Of a DNA stretch of 11,437 bases, positions 1-6,478 are shown piece after piece (within the stretch, counting starts at the first letter, position 1; every line of letters starts with the position of its first letter). The notes under the pieces are model-generated. The model did no database searches and was not told the DNA's origin. It saw only the letters and a program-made list of their open reading frames with translations. The DNA lies in assembly GCA_030620575.1 (NCBI GenBank), contig JAUXEL010000044.1:1-11437 (forward strand), in the 5' to 3' direction. Made by a program: the position numbers and the translations under genes. The stretch is from Fidelibacterota bacterium. Its GTDB lineage: Bacteria; Fidelibacterota; Fidelibacteria; Fidelibacterales; Fidelibacteraceae.

Positions 1-1
1 A

Positions 2-505
2 CAGTTATTAAGCTTATTCAAAATATGGAACGCCTATTACGACAGTTTCCGTGAAATTACCGATTACCGGCAACTGACAGCATGGGAAAAGAATCATGCA
101 GATATTTTAAAGATCCGGGACAAGTCATCTGCTGCTGTCAAAAAACGTATTCCATACCGTGAATATGTCACCTCTGATAACTGGCGTATTTGGATTGGAA
201 AATCCGCCCGTGATAATGATGAATTAACCTTTAAACATGCTGCAAAAACGGATATTTGGCTGCATACGCGGCATTCCACCGGCTCCCACGTCATTATTAA
301 AAAAGACGGCAAAAAGGATGTTCCAAAACATATTATCGAATATGCAGCCGCCCTCGCTGCGCGTTACAGCGATGAAAAGCATGCTTCATTGGTCACTGTT
401 GTGTACACTACGCGGAAATATGTCACAAAACGCAAAGGCGCTGCGCCCGGAAAAGTGCATTTTCAGTATGAAAAAAATGTAATGGTCAAACCGGAAGATT
501 TATAA
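2..505 (+). CDS. rqcH: RqcH/NFACT-family protein, C-terminal fragment (NFACT-R domain)
   Basis: Partial gene: the frame is open from the left edge (codons begin at position 2) and stops at TAA 503-505, giving 167 residues. The fragment has a short helical stretch (about residues 1-48) and then the NFACT-R (DUF814) domain: WRIWIGKSARDNDELTF, DIWLHTRHSTGSHVII, an alanine-rich helix (EYAAALAARYS), then VVYTTRKYV and KRKGAAPGKV near the end. This order matches the C-terminal half of bacterial RqcH (formerly fibronectin-binding protein A/YloA). RqcH binds stalled 50S-peptidyl-tRNA complexes and directs C-terminal alanine tailing of the nascent chain. That role is known for the family; the N-terminal NFACT-N part with its Asp-Arg pair lies outside the window and cannot be checked. 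The gene converges on the minus-strand cluster to its right, with the 538-566 palindrome between them. Confidence 0.9.
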   Translation, partial: QLLSLFKIWNAYYDSFREITDYRQLTAWEKNHADILKIRDKSSAAVKKRIPYREYVTSDNWRIWIGKSARDNDELTFKHAAKTDIWLHTRHSTGSHVIIKKDGKKDVPKHIIEYAAALAARYSDEKHASLVTVVYTTRKYVTKRKGAAPGKVHFQYEKNVMVKPEDL

Positions 506-537
506 TAATAAGCATTGAATAAATAATATCCATCGCA

Positions 538-566
538 GTAGAGACAAGGCAATGCCTTGTCTCTAC
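538..566. repeat. Perfect palindrome with 14-bp arms, REP-like dispersed repeat
   Basis: Left arm gtagagacaaggca (538-551), one central base, and right arm tgccttgtctctac (553-566) are exact reverse complements. It sits between the convergent rqcH gene and the minus-strand cluster. GTAGAGAC...GTCTCTAC palindromes occur as dispersed repeats in many environmental bacterial genomes, so a REP/MITE-like origin is likely (general knowledge, not tested here). As RNA it would fold into a strong hairpin on either strand and could stop or stabilise both converging transcripts. It has no U-tract after it, so it is not a classical Rho-independent terminator. It supplies the stop codon of the small ORF at 563-688. 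Confidence 0.75.
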
Positions 567-688
567 CCCTTACATGTTACTCGTAATTCGTTACCATCTA
601 AAAATTCCACCTCAACGCCACGGTTAGCGCAATAGATTTTGTCCGAATAAAGGAGCAGAAAAAATAATATAAGCAATAAACGTTTCAT
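563..688 (-). CDS. Short secreted-type ORF, probably a truncated or decayed gene
   Basis: A 41-aa frame starts at ATG 686-688 with AAAGGTG (693-699, minus strand) four bases upstream, 13 bases after the stop of the CPBP protease gene. It begins MKRLLLILFFLLLYSDKIYC, a basic N-terminus with a leucine-rich core as in a signal peptide. The next 20 residues match no family I know. The TAG stop (563-565) lies in the right arm of the 538-566 palindrome, so the end of the frame looks imposed by the repeat. In another minus-strand frame the same DNA reads ALTVALRWNF then TAG (598-600), which resembles the last strand and terminal Phe of an outer-membrane barrel. I infer that this may be an outer-membrane protein gene that lost its middle and was disturbed by the repeat. 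It could also be a genuine small exported peptide. Confidence 0.4.
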   Translation of the reverse strand: MKRLLLILFFLLLYSDKIYCANRGVEVEFLDGNELRVTCKG

Positions 689-701
689 TTTTCACCTTTC
701 A

Positions 702-1403
702 TCAGAGTAAAATGGTGTAAATATCATAGATCGCATGCGTATACACCGCCGGTCCGAGTCCGCGAAGCATATAAATAGCGCCCAGAACAATGCCGCCCAG
801 GACGCGGGATAAAAAGGTTATCCAGACAAAGGTATCCCCTGCCGCACCGATATAATGCGCGCCCGCAAAGAGCAGCGCGGAAAGCAATAAAACCCCTCCC
901 TTCAAGAGAAAAGCGCGACCCGGAATTCTTTTCACAATAAACATCAATCCCTGAAGCAATAAAGCCCGGAATAGCAGTTCCTCATATACGCCGGCACCGA
1001 GGCAATAGCCGATATCTACCGGCGACAGTGCCAAAGCCGGAGCTGTCATTAAGTTCATGGACAATGCCATCACGGCAAACAGGATCATCGCATACAAGGC
1101 GCTTTCCGCAACCATAACGGGATAGTAATGCCAGTGGATCTTTATACCTTTTTTTTCTCTGTGCGCACCCTGCAAGAGGGCGGAAACGATAAAAAGGCTT
1201 GCAAACATGACAATACCTGCAAGCGGACCGTCGAAACCAATGCTTTCAAAAAGACGTTTAAACATGACGTCCGCTGCATTCCGGATCTCCGCATTCATCC
1301 CGCGGTTTATAAAAAACATGGATATTTCGTAATAAATCGCCAAAGGAATGATGACAACGACACCAAACAGCGCTGATGCGGTATGCTTAAAGTAATTTTT
1401 CAT
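702..1403 (-). CDS. CPBP-family (CAAX-type) intramembrane metalloprotease
   Basis: A 233-aa polytopic membrane protein with hydrophobic stretches at about 9-31, 60-78, 97-125, 130-157, 168-187 and 195-215. The Rce1/CPBP (Abi, PF02517) motifs are all present: EELLFR (E141, E142, R146), FAGAHY (F179, H183) and HAIYD (H223, D227). These residues line the intramembrane catalytic site in the family. Bacterial members process or bind membrane peptides and several are linked to bacteriocin immunity or envelope protein maturation; the substrate here is unknown. Length is typical. The start ATG (1401-1403) overlaps the stop of the upstream amidohydrolase by one base (TAATG on the minus strand), so translation is probably coupled. 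The small secreted ORF follows 13 bases after the stop. With no dedicated substrate visible, the pairing with an amidohydrolase may be only transcriptional. Confidence 0.88.
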   Translation of the reverse strand: MKNYFKHTASALFGVVVIIPLAIYYEISMFFINRGMNAEIRNAADVMFKRLFESIGFDGPLAGIVMFASLFIVSALLQGAHREKKGIKIHWHYYPVMVAESALYAMILFAVMALSMNLMTAPALALSPVDIGYCLGAGVYEELLFRALLLQGLMFIVKRIPGRAFLLKGGVLLLSALLFAGAHYIGAAGDTFVWITFLSRVLGGIVLGAIYMLRGLGPAVYTHAIYDIYTILL

Positions 1404-2971
1404 TAACGTCCCATCTCATCATAAACAATTTTTCCTCCGATGATCGTCAAAACAGATTTGATATTCCGCCAGGAAGATAAGGAGATTTGAAAAACATCCT
1501 GATTACACACAAAACAATCTCCCATATACCCCAGAGCAAGCGCGCCTTTTTTCTCATTACATCCCGAAAGCTGCGCGGAATAATAGCTATATGCATGGAT
1601 GGCATCTGTCAGGCGAATGCTTTCTTCAGGATACCAGGGCTGAGTATCATCTACAGGTATCCGCATGACCGCGGCATAAATACCTTTCCAGGGATGGATA
1701 TCTTCTACCGGGGCATCACTGGCAAATCCAAAAGGAACCGATGCCATTTTCAGACTTCGATATGGAAAGGCGCCCCGACTTCTTTCACCCCAGTGAAGCT
1801 CCGCAATCGGTTTATCATCAATAAGATGAGATGGATTAACTGAGCAGTTTATATTATGATCTTTTATGCGCTCAATCAGTCCGTCATCCAATAGCTGTGC
1901 GTGTTCAATTCGTAGCGGCACGCGCAATTCACGTCCGAAACTATCCAGAATATCAAGCACGTGTTCAACCGCGGCATCTCCAATGGCGTGAACGGCTAAT
2001 GCACAGCCGTGACTTTCTGCCTGTGCGATAACTTTTTTTAACGTATCGGAATGCAATAACTTCTTCCCGTGATGAATATCTTTTTCATACGGTTTTCTGA
2101 GCCAGGCTGTTTGACTCCCAAGCGCGCCGTCGATAAATATTTTTAGACCTAAAAAGCGCAACCACTCCCCGCCTGTTCCATGCCGTAATCCGTGTTCAAA
2201 TACCTGTTCGCTGTCACTGTTGTAGATATATATACCCAATCGCAATCCGCGATGATGTTCATACTGATACAATGATAAATAATTCCGGTAGTTTTCAAAA
2301 CTCTCCATAGTATGGACCGATGTGATCCCATGTTGATAAAAATCGGGAAAATATTTCTCCGGATGATCAAAAATACCCACCGGACGGGTTTTCAGTAACG
2401 GATCCAATAAGACAGCAAGCGCTTCTTCACGCAGTAAACCGCTAAGCTGTCCATCGGCATCCCGCTGTAGATACCCCTTCCGAAGCATTTGCAGTACATC
2501 GTTAAAATCAAACAGGTTCATGATCGCTTCATTTACCCAGGCAGAATGAAAGTCCTTGCTGTAAAAAATTGCCTTAGTACCCGGTCCTAAAAAATTCAGA
2601 TCACGCCGATGGGGAAAACGCTGTTCCTTCCAGGCATTTTGGTTCCATCCTCCGCCGATAAGCCATTCTTTGTTTTCCGCATTATCCGCAATACAGGCAC
2701 AGGTCTCCTTTAAGGATTTAAAGGAACCCAGCTCAAGATGTTCTCTGCAGCGTGCCCATTCCGTTAAATGAATATGTGAATCGATAAATCCGGGAAAAAT
2801 GATCCGGCCGCCGACATCTATTTTTTCTATACTCCCCATATCATAATGGCGAAGCATGGCTTCATTCCCGATAAAACGTATAATGCTCTTATCAATAACC
2901 ACTGCCGTAGCATCCTGCAGTCCCTGCAGTCCGTAAATCCTTCCATTGTGTAAACATATCGAATGTGTCAT
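1403..2971 (-). CDS. YtcJ-like metal-dependent amidohydrolase (Amidohydro_3 family)
   Basis: A 522-aa protein from ATG 2969-2971. It opens with the usual small beta-domain of the superfamily (CLHNGRIYGL, then a GGRIIFPGFIDSHIHL segment) and continues as the TIM-barrel. Likely metal and catalytic residues are H66 and H68 (HIH), K277 in GLKIFIDGALGSQTAWL, H328 in HAIGDAA, H357 in RIEHAQ and D419 in FASDAPVE; this is the YtcJ/N-substituted formamide deformylase pattern. It is probably a hydrolase of cyclic or N-acyl amides; the substrate cannot be read from sequence. The frame is open further upstream (to 3157), but that would run through the divergent gene at 3042. An ATG at 3043 would add a hydrophobic segment. 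I prefer 2971 because it places the beta-domain at the normal N-terminus, although there is no clear Shine-Dalgarno there. No signal peptide is seen from this start, so it is probably cytoplasmic. Confidence 0.88.
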   Translation of the reverse strand: MTHSICLHNGRIYGLQGLQDATAVVIDKSIIRFIGNEAMLRHYDMGSIEKIDVGGRIIFPGFIDSHIHLTEWARCREHLELGSFKSLKETCACIADNAENKEWLIGGGWNQNAWKEQRFPHRRDLNFLGPGTKAIFYSKDFHSAWVNEAIMNLFDFNDVLQMLRKGYLQRDADGQLSGLLREEALAVLLDPLLKTRPVGIFDHPEKYFPDFYQHGITSVHTMESFENYRNYLSLYQYEHHRGLRLGIYIYNSDSEQVFEHGLRHGTGGEWLRFLGLKIFIDGALGSQTAWLRKPYEKDIHHGKKLLHSDTLKKVIAQAESHGCALAVHAIGDAAVEHVLDILDSFGRELRVPLRIEHAQLLDDGLIERIKDHNINCSVNPSHLIDDKPIAELHWGERSRGAFPYRSLKMASVPFGFASDAPVEDIHPWKGIYAAVMRIPVDDTQPWYPEESIRLTDAIHAYSYYSAQLSGCNEKKGALALGYMGDCFVCNQDVFQISLSSWRNIKSVLTIIGGKIVYDEMGR

Positions 2972-3041
2972 AAGGGAAAATAAAAAAATTAATGTGATAA
3001 TCGAATTACTTTTTATATTTTTGGAAAATAATTGAGGGCAC
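2972..3041. promoter_or_regulatory. Divergent intergenic promoter region
   Basis: Seventy very AT-rich bases separate the start of the minus-strand amidohydrolase from the start of the plus-strand amidotransferase, so promoters for both directions should lie here. On the plus strand, TATATT (3014-3019) could be a -10 box. Alternatively TATTTTTG (3016-3023) fits the Bacteroidota-type TAnnTTTG element, although that would give a very short leader. GAGGG (3034-3038) is the ribosome binding site of the plus gene. No convincing -35 box is visible on either strand, so exact promoter positions are uncertain. Confidence 0.4.
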
Positions 3042-3761
3042 ATGAAATATCCATCAGGGATCGTTCTTTTAGTATTGCTTCTTCTCACGGGCTGCACATC
3101 GCGGCAAAGCCCTGTTATCGGACTCACTATGGCATATTGGGATGGAAAATACTCCATTAATAAAAGCTATGTGGATGCTATCCGTGACAACGGCGGAGAG
3201 GTCAGGATCATTCCCTGCTCTGATAATGCAGACCTGCTTCGCCGGCAATTGAAAGAACTTGACGGCATTATCTTTATCGGCGGCCGGGATTATATCCCCG
3301 AATGGTACGGAAAAACCCTGCATCCTTCTATGACTGTGATGGATACTCACCGCGCAAGTTTCGACAGTCTGTTCATACATCTTGCACTTGAAAGCGGTAA
3401 ACCCATTTTAGGAATCTGTGCCGGAGAACAATTGCTGAATATAGCGAGCAGCGGAAAACTTTTTCAGGATATTCCCGATCATCGTGGTGTTCAGCATAGC
3501 ATTTACATTACTCCGTCAACCCGTTTGGCCGCTCTCTACGGCGACAGCATGATGGTAAATTCATGGCACCATCAGTGTGTGGATCCCGATTATCTTCATC
3601 CGGATTACATTATTTCCGCATGGTCGGCAGACAGTGTTGTTGAAGCCATTGAATACAGCGGCAAGCAATGGATCATGGGCACCCAGTTTCACCCCGAACG
3701 CTTCCCCATTGATCAGCGCGACAAATTATTTACCCTTTTTATTCAGGAAACACAAAAATAA
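3042..3761 (+). CDS. Lipoprotein-anchored class I glutamine amidotransferase / peptidase C26-like protein
   Basis: A 239-aa protein with a lipoprotein signal, MKYPSGIVLLVLLLLTGC: lipobox LTGC, lipidated Cys18, +2 Thr. The mature part is a class I glutamine amidotransferase fold of the gamma-glutamyl-GABA hydrolase (PuuD, peptidase C26) type. It has PVIGLTM at the first strand, GIIFIGGRDYIP (about 75-86), the nucleophile elbow GICAGEQ with Cys126, and FHPER with His217 and Glu219 as the other triad members. The triad looks intact. Family members hydrolyse gamma-glutamyl amide bonds and are normally cytoplasmic, so export suggests action on envelope or extracellular gamma-glutamyl substrates (inference). 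GAGGG seven bases up, at 3034-3038, supports the start. The stop overlaps the next ATG by one base (TAATG), which suggests coupled expression with the WalJ-like nuclease. Confidence 0.88.
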   Translation: MKYPSGIVLLVLLLLTGCTSRQSPVIGLTMAYWDGKYSINKSYVDAIRDNGGEVRIIPCSDNADLLRRQLKELDGIIFIGGRDYIPEWYGKTLHPSMTVMDTHRASFDSLFIHLALESGKPILGICAGEQLLNIASSGKLFQDIPDHRGVQHSIYITPSTRLAALYGDSMMVNSWHHQCVDPDYLHPDYIISAWSADSVVEAIEYSGKQWIMGTQFHPERFPIDQRDKLFTLFIQETQK

Positions 3762-4543
3762 TGTATGTTATACCCCTCGCCAGCGGCAGTAAAGGCAACA
3801 GTTATCTTGTACACGCAAAAAAAACCACTATCCTGATCGATGCGGGAATCTCCGCAAAGCAGTTATGCATACGCCTTGAAAATATCGGCACAAAACCCGA
3901 AACTATTTCTGCACTGTTCATTACCCATGAACATACAGATCATATCAGCGGCGCCCGGGTTTTTGCAAAAAAATACCACCTTCCTGTATTTATGAATACA
4001 CCCTGTTTTGAGTCTGCAAATGAAAAATATAAGCTCGAAGAAATACCTGATATCCGTTTATTTGACACGGGTTATCTAATTGAATATCAGGATTTTATTA
4101 TACATCCTGTAAGTGTTAGTCATGATACGTCCGATCCGGTTTGCTTTAGTATAAGCGATGGAAAAAAGTCCCTGGGTATTGTCACTGATCTGGGAAAGGT
4201 CTCCACCCTCATCCGCAGACAAGCCATGCAAATGGACGCCCTTATTTTAGAATCCAACCATGATATTAGGATGCTGAAAATGAATACATCTTACCCTGAA
4301 AAAGTGAAGCAACGGATCCGATCAAACCGGGGTCACCTTTCCAATTGCCAGGCCGCAGAGTTTGCCCGGGATATTATTTTGAATGGAAAACTCCGGCACC
4401 TGATGCTGGCGCACCTCAGTGAAAAAAACAACAGTGAAACCGCCAGTAAAAATACTTTTTCCCGTATATTTAGGGGTAGCGGCATTGACCTCCCCTTTTC
4501 CTTTGCAAAACAAGATATTACGGGTCCTAAAATTACATTGTAA
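3761..4543 (+). CDS. walJ: WalJ/YycJ-like metallo-beta-lactamase-fold nuclease
   Basis: A 260-aa cytoplasmic protein without a signal peptide. The N-terminus, PLASGSKGNSYLV, is diagnostic of the YycJ/WalJ group, followed by ILIDAGIS. The metal site is complete: HEHTDH (H56, H58, D60, H61), H121 in SVSHDTSDPV, D143 in VTDLG, and H218 in MLAHLS; H192 in SNRGHLSN is a further group-conserved histidine. Family members are two-metal phosphohydrolases, and YycJ proteins have been described as 5' to 3' DNA exonucleases with a role in mismatch repair. In Firmicutes the gene sits with walRK, but no two-component system is present here, so only the enzymatic role is likely to carry over. The start overlaps the previous stop (TAATG). 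A 50-bp gap with two palindromes separates it from the cyclophilin gene. Confidence 0.87.
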   Translation: MYVIPLASGSKGNSYLVHAKKTTILIDAGISAKQLCIRLENIGTKPETISALFITHEHTDHISGARVFAKKYHLPVFMNTPCFESANEKYKLEEIPDIRLFDTGYLIEYQDFIIHPVSVSHDTSDPVCFSISDGKKSLGIVTDLGKVSTLIRRQAMQMDALILESNHDIRMLKMNTSYPEKVKQRIRSNRGHLSNCQAAEFARDIILNGKLRHLMLAHLSEKNNSETASKNTFSRIFRGSGIDLPFSFAKQDITGPKITL

Positions 4544-4593
4544 AATATGCATATTCACTGTACATTTACAATTGTAAAAAAATAGGAGTCTTG
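4544..4593. promoter_or_regulatory. Intergenic gap with two perfect palindromes, possible operator
   Basis: The gap holds aatatgcatatt (4544-4555, 12-bp perfect palindrome directly after the walJ stop) and tttacaattgtaaa (4565-4578, 14-bp perfect palindrome). The second lies just upstream of the cyclophilin ribosome binding site. ACAATTGT-centred palindromes are typical of MarR/OhrR-type operators, but no such regulator is encoded nearby. AT-rich palindromes this short can arise by chance, so the regulatory reading is tentative. Confidence 0.3.
4583..4588 (+). promoter_or_regulatory. Ribosome binding site that decides the cyclophilin start
   Basis: TAGGAG lies five bases before ATG 4594 but only two bases before the in-frame TTG at 4591. 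The spacing favours ATG 4594 as the start. Confidence 0.65.
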
Positions 4594-5556
4594 ATGAAAT
4601 TTACCCATATCCTTCTTCTGCTTGCAGCTATTCTGACTGTATCCTGCAATTACAATGAACTGCGCGAATACCGGCAGGTAATTCGAAGCGGAAACCCCCG
4701 TAAAATCAGTCGATACATAACTACTAATGATGCATCAAAATACACAAAAAAGGCATCTGAAAAGTTAGAAAACATCTACTACAAACGCGCGAACAGCGAA
4801 ACGTCATGTACCCGCTATCTCGCAAAATACCCGGAGGGAAAATACGTGGAAAAAGTCAAAGAAAACTTAGAAGAATTAACTTTTGAACGGGCAGAACAAA
4901 GTGTTTTTGCCGTTTCTGATTATATACGGGCTTATCCGGACGGGAAATACTCTAAGCACCCGGCGATCCTAAAAGGAAAAGAAAAATTTGATATCCTGAC
5001 AAAAACGCTGGATAAAAACGAAATCGATTCCCTGCTGGTCACGCTTGCCGCAACGCCGGCAGAACCGGTAGAAAAAAATGAGATCGCGATCATTGAAACC
5101 AAATTCGGCACAATGAAAATGCATTTTTTCACCGATAAAGCACCCAATCACTGTGCAAATTTCAAAAGACTGGCAAAAAGCGGGTATTATGACGGCGTAA
5201 AATTTCATCGTGTTATACCCGGATTTATGGTGCAGGGCGGAGATATCAACAGCCGGGACGGTAAACGTGCCACCGATGGCATGGGCGGCCCGGGATATAC
5301 CATTGATGCGGAATTTAATGACATATCACATCAGACCGGGATTGTTTCCATGGCACGCACACCGGATCCGAACAGTGCAGGATCACAGTTTTTCATCTGC
5401 GACGGTTCTCCAACATTTTTAGACGGAGAATACACGGTATTTGGGGAAATATTTGAGGGAAAATCCATAATAGAACAAATCGCCAAGGTCTCCCGTGATG
5501 CATCAGATAATCCTCTTGAACCCATATTTATGCGTATTTCTATTATAAAGGAATAA
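4594..5556 (+). CDS. Lipoprotein cyclophilin-type peptidyl-prolyl isomerase with helical N-terminal domain
   Basis: A 320-aa protein. The signal segment, MKFTHILLLLAAILTVSC, puts a lipidation candidate at Cys18, with a somewhat weak lipobox. Residues 20-140 are charged and helical, with repeat-like hairpins that share YLAKYPEGKY and YIRAYPDGKY, resembling TPR/YfiO-type modules. The cyclophilin domain runs from about 163 to 320: FHRVIPGFMVQGGD (R206, F211, Q214), MART...NSAGSQFFI (Q265, F266) and FLDGEYTVFG. The catalytic arginine is kept. The positions of human CypA W121 and H126 are Phe275 and Tyr280; a non-Trp residue at the first is common in bacterial cyclophilins. It should act as a periplasmic or outer-membrane-facing folding helper for envelope proteins. 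Its stop overlaps the patatin start (TAATG). Confidence 0.9.
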   Translation: MKFTHILLLLAAILTVSCNYNELREYRQVIRSGNPRKISRYITTNDASKYTKKASEKLENIYYKRANSETSCTRYLAKYPEGKYVEKVKENLEELTFERAEQSVFAVSDYIRAYPDGKYSKHPAILKGKEKFDILTKTLDKNEIDSLLVTLAATPAEPVEKNEIAIIETKFGTMKMHFFTDKAPNHCANFKRLAKSGYYDGVKFHRVIPGFMVQGGDINSRDGKRATDGMGGPGYTIDAEFNDISHQTGIVSMARTPDPNSAGSQFFICDGSPTFLDGEYTVFGEIFEGKSIIEQIAKVSRDASDNPLEPIFMRISIIKE

Positions 5557-6407
5557 TGAAACTTACGAAAAAAAAGGTTGGATTAGCCCTGGGTGGCGGC
5601 GGTGCACGCGGTATTGCCCACTTGGGTGTATTGCACACCCTGGAAAGCTATGGGACACCTATTGATATGATCTCAGGTACATCAATGGGTGCACTTATCG
5701 GGGCACTTTATGCTTATTATAAAGATGTAAAAAAAATAAGCCGCATGTTCTTTGAAGCTCAGGAATCTCCGGAATATAAAGCACTCAAACTGGATATAAT
5801 CGCCCAAAATGCGCGAAATGAATCTGTTTTTCAATCGGTAAAAGAGACCTATGCAAATTATTACCTGCAGCATAATATGGGCTTTCTCAAAGCAGAGCAG
5901 ACTGAACAATTCCTAAAAACCTTACTGGACGGTATCCGTTTTGATAATCTGCAAATTCCTTTATCCCTCACTGCAGGAAATATTACGAAAGGCATCGGAG
6001 TATGTTTTGAAGACGGTGATATAGTTAAAGCCGTTCAGGCCAGCATAAGTCTGCCGATGTGGATGGAACCGGTTGAAATTGACGGAGACCATTATGTGGA
6101 CGGCATTGCGCATGACGTAGTCCCTACTAAGCCTCTTCGTGCGATGGGGGCTGATGTGATCATTGCCGTTGATGTCTCTTTACGTAAACCGTATCCGGAG
6201 ACATCTAATGCCCTTGATGTAAAACATCTTGCCGATTCCATGGCGGTAAACCGGTCTATTGACTTGTCCTTGGAATATGCAGACTGTGTTATCCGACCGG
6301 ATACAAAACAGCTGATGTGGTATGACTTTGATCGATCACCGCAGCTTATTCGTGCGGGTCGGGAAGCTGCTCAGGCAGAAGTTGCGTATCTTAATAAATT
6401 ACTATAA
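5556..6407 (+). CDS. RssA/NTE-like patatin-family phospholipase
   Basis: A 283-aa protein with the complete patatin (PF01734) signature. The oxyanion loop is GGGGARG (13-19), the nucleophile elbow is GTSMG with Ser43, and the catalytic Asp is D182 in VDGIAHDVVP. The family uses a Ser-Asp dyad to release fatty acids from phospholipids or lysophospholipids. The RssA/YlbK/YchK group is bacterial, cytoplasmic or membrane-associated, and of poorly known physiology. No signal peptide or membrane helix is evident, so it probably works on the inner leaflet. The C-terminal part (about 225-283) lacks a recognisable extra domain. The ATG overlaps the stop of the cyclophilin lipoprotein gene, so the two are probably co-translated; this hints at envelope or lipoprotein homeostasis but does not prove it. 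It is the last gene of the 3042-6407 cluster. Confidence 0.9.
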   Translation: MKLTKKKVGLALGGGGARGIAHLGVLHTLESYGTPIDMISGTSMGALIGALYAYYKDVKKISRMFFEAQESPEYKALKLDIIAQNARNESVFQSVKETYANYYLQHNMGFLKAEQTEQFLKTLLDGIRFDNLQIPLSLTAGNITKGIGVCFEDGDIVKAVQASISLPMWMEPVEIDGDHYVDGIAHDVVPTKPLRAMGADVIIAVDVSLRKPYPETSNALDVKHLADSMAVNRSIDLSLEYADCVIRPDTKQLMWYDFDRSPQLIRAGREAAQAEVAYLNKLL

Positions 6408-6412
6408 TATGC

Positions 6413-6460
6413 TTGCAATTATCTCTTTTATCAAATATTTTTAATAAAGATACATATAAT
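6413..6460 (+). promoter_or_regulatory. Candidate promoter for the lipoprotein/barrel pair
   Basis: In the 71-bp AT-rich gap after the patatin gene, TTGCAA (6413-6418) and TATTTT (6436-6441) are 17 bases apart, acceptable for a sigma70-type promoter. A separate TATAAT (6455-6460) lacks a matching -35 box. The AAGGA ribosome binding site (about 6468-6471) follows, seven bases before the ATG at 6479. AT-rich DNA gives many such matches, so this is only a candidate. Confidence 0.3.
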
Positions 6461-6478
6461 TAAAAAAAGGACCCAAAT

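Noticed and set aside
2972..3157. Longer amidohydrolase frame beginning at 3157 or at the ATG at 3043
   Set aside because: It would run through or abut the start of the divergent lipoprotein gene and its promoter region. The added residues do not belong to the amidohydrolase fold. The 3043 start would give a signal-like segment and cannot be fully excluded.
4591..4593. TTG as the start of the cyclophilin lipoprotein
   Set aside because: It is only two bases from the TAGGAG ribosome binding site; the ATG three bases later has normal spacing.
3761..6407. A defence or toxin-antitoxin system built on the patatin (CapV-like) and the nuclease
   Set aside because: There is no cyclic-nucleotide synthase, no sensor, and both proteins fit housekeeping subfamilies (RssA-like, WalJ-like).
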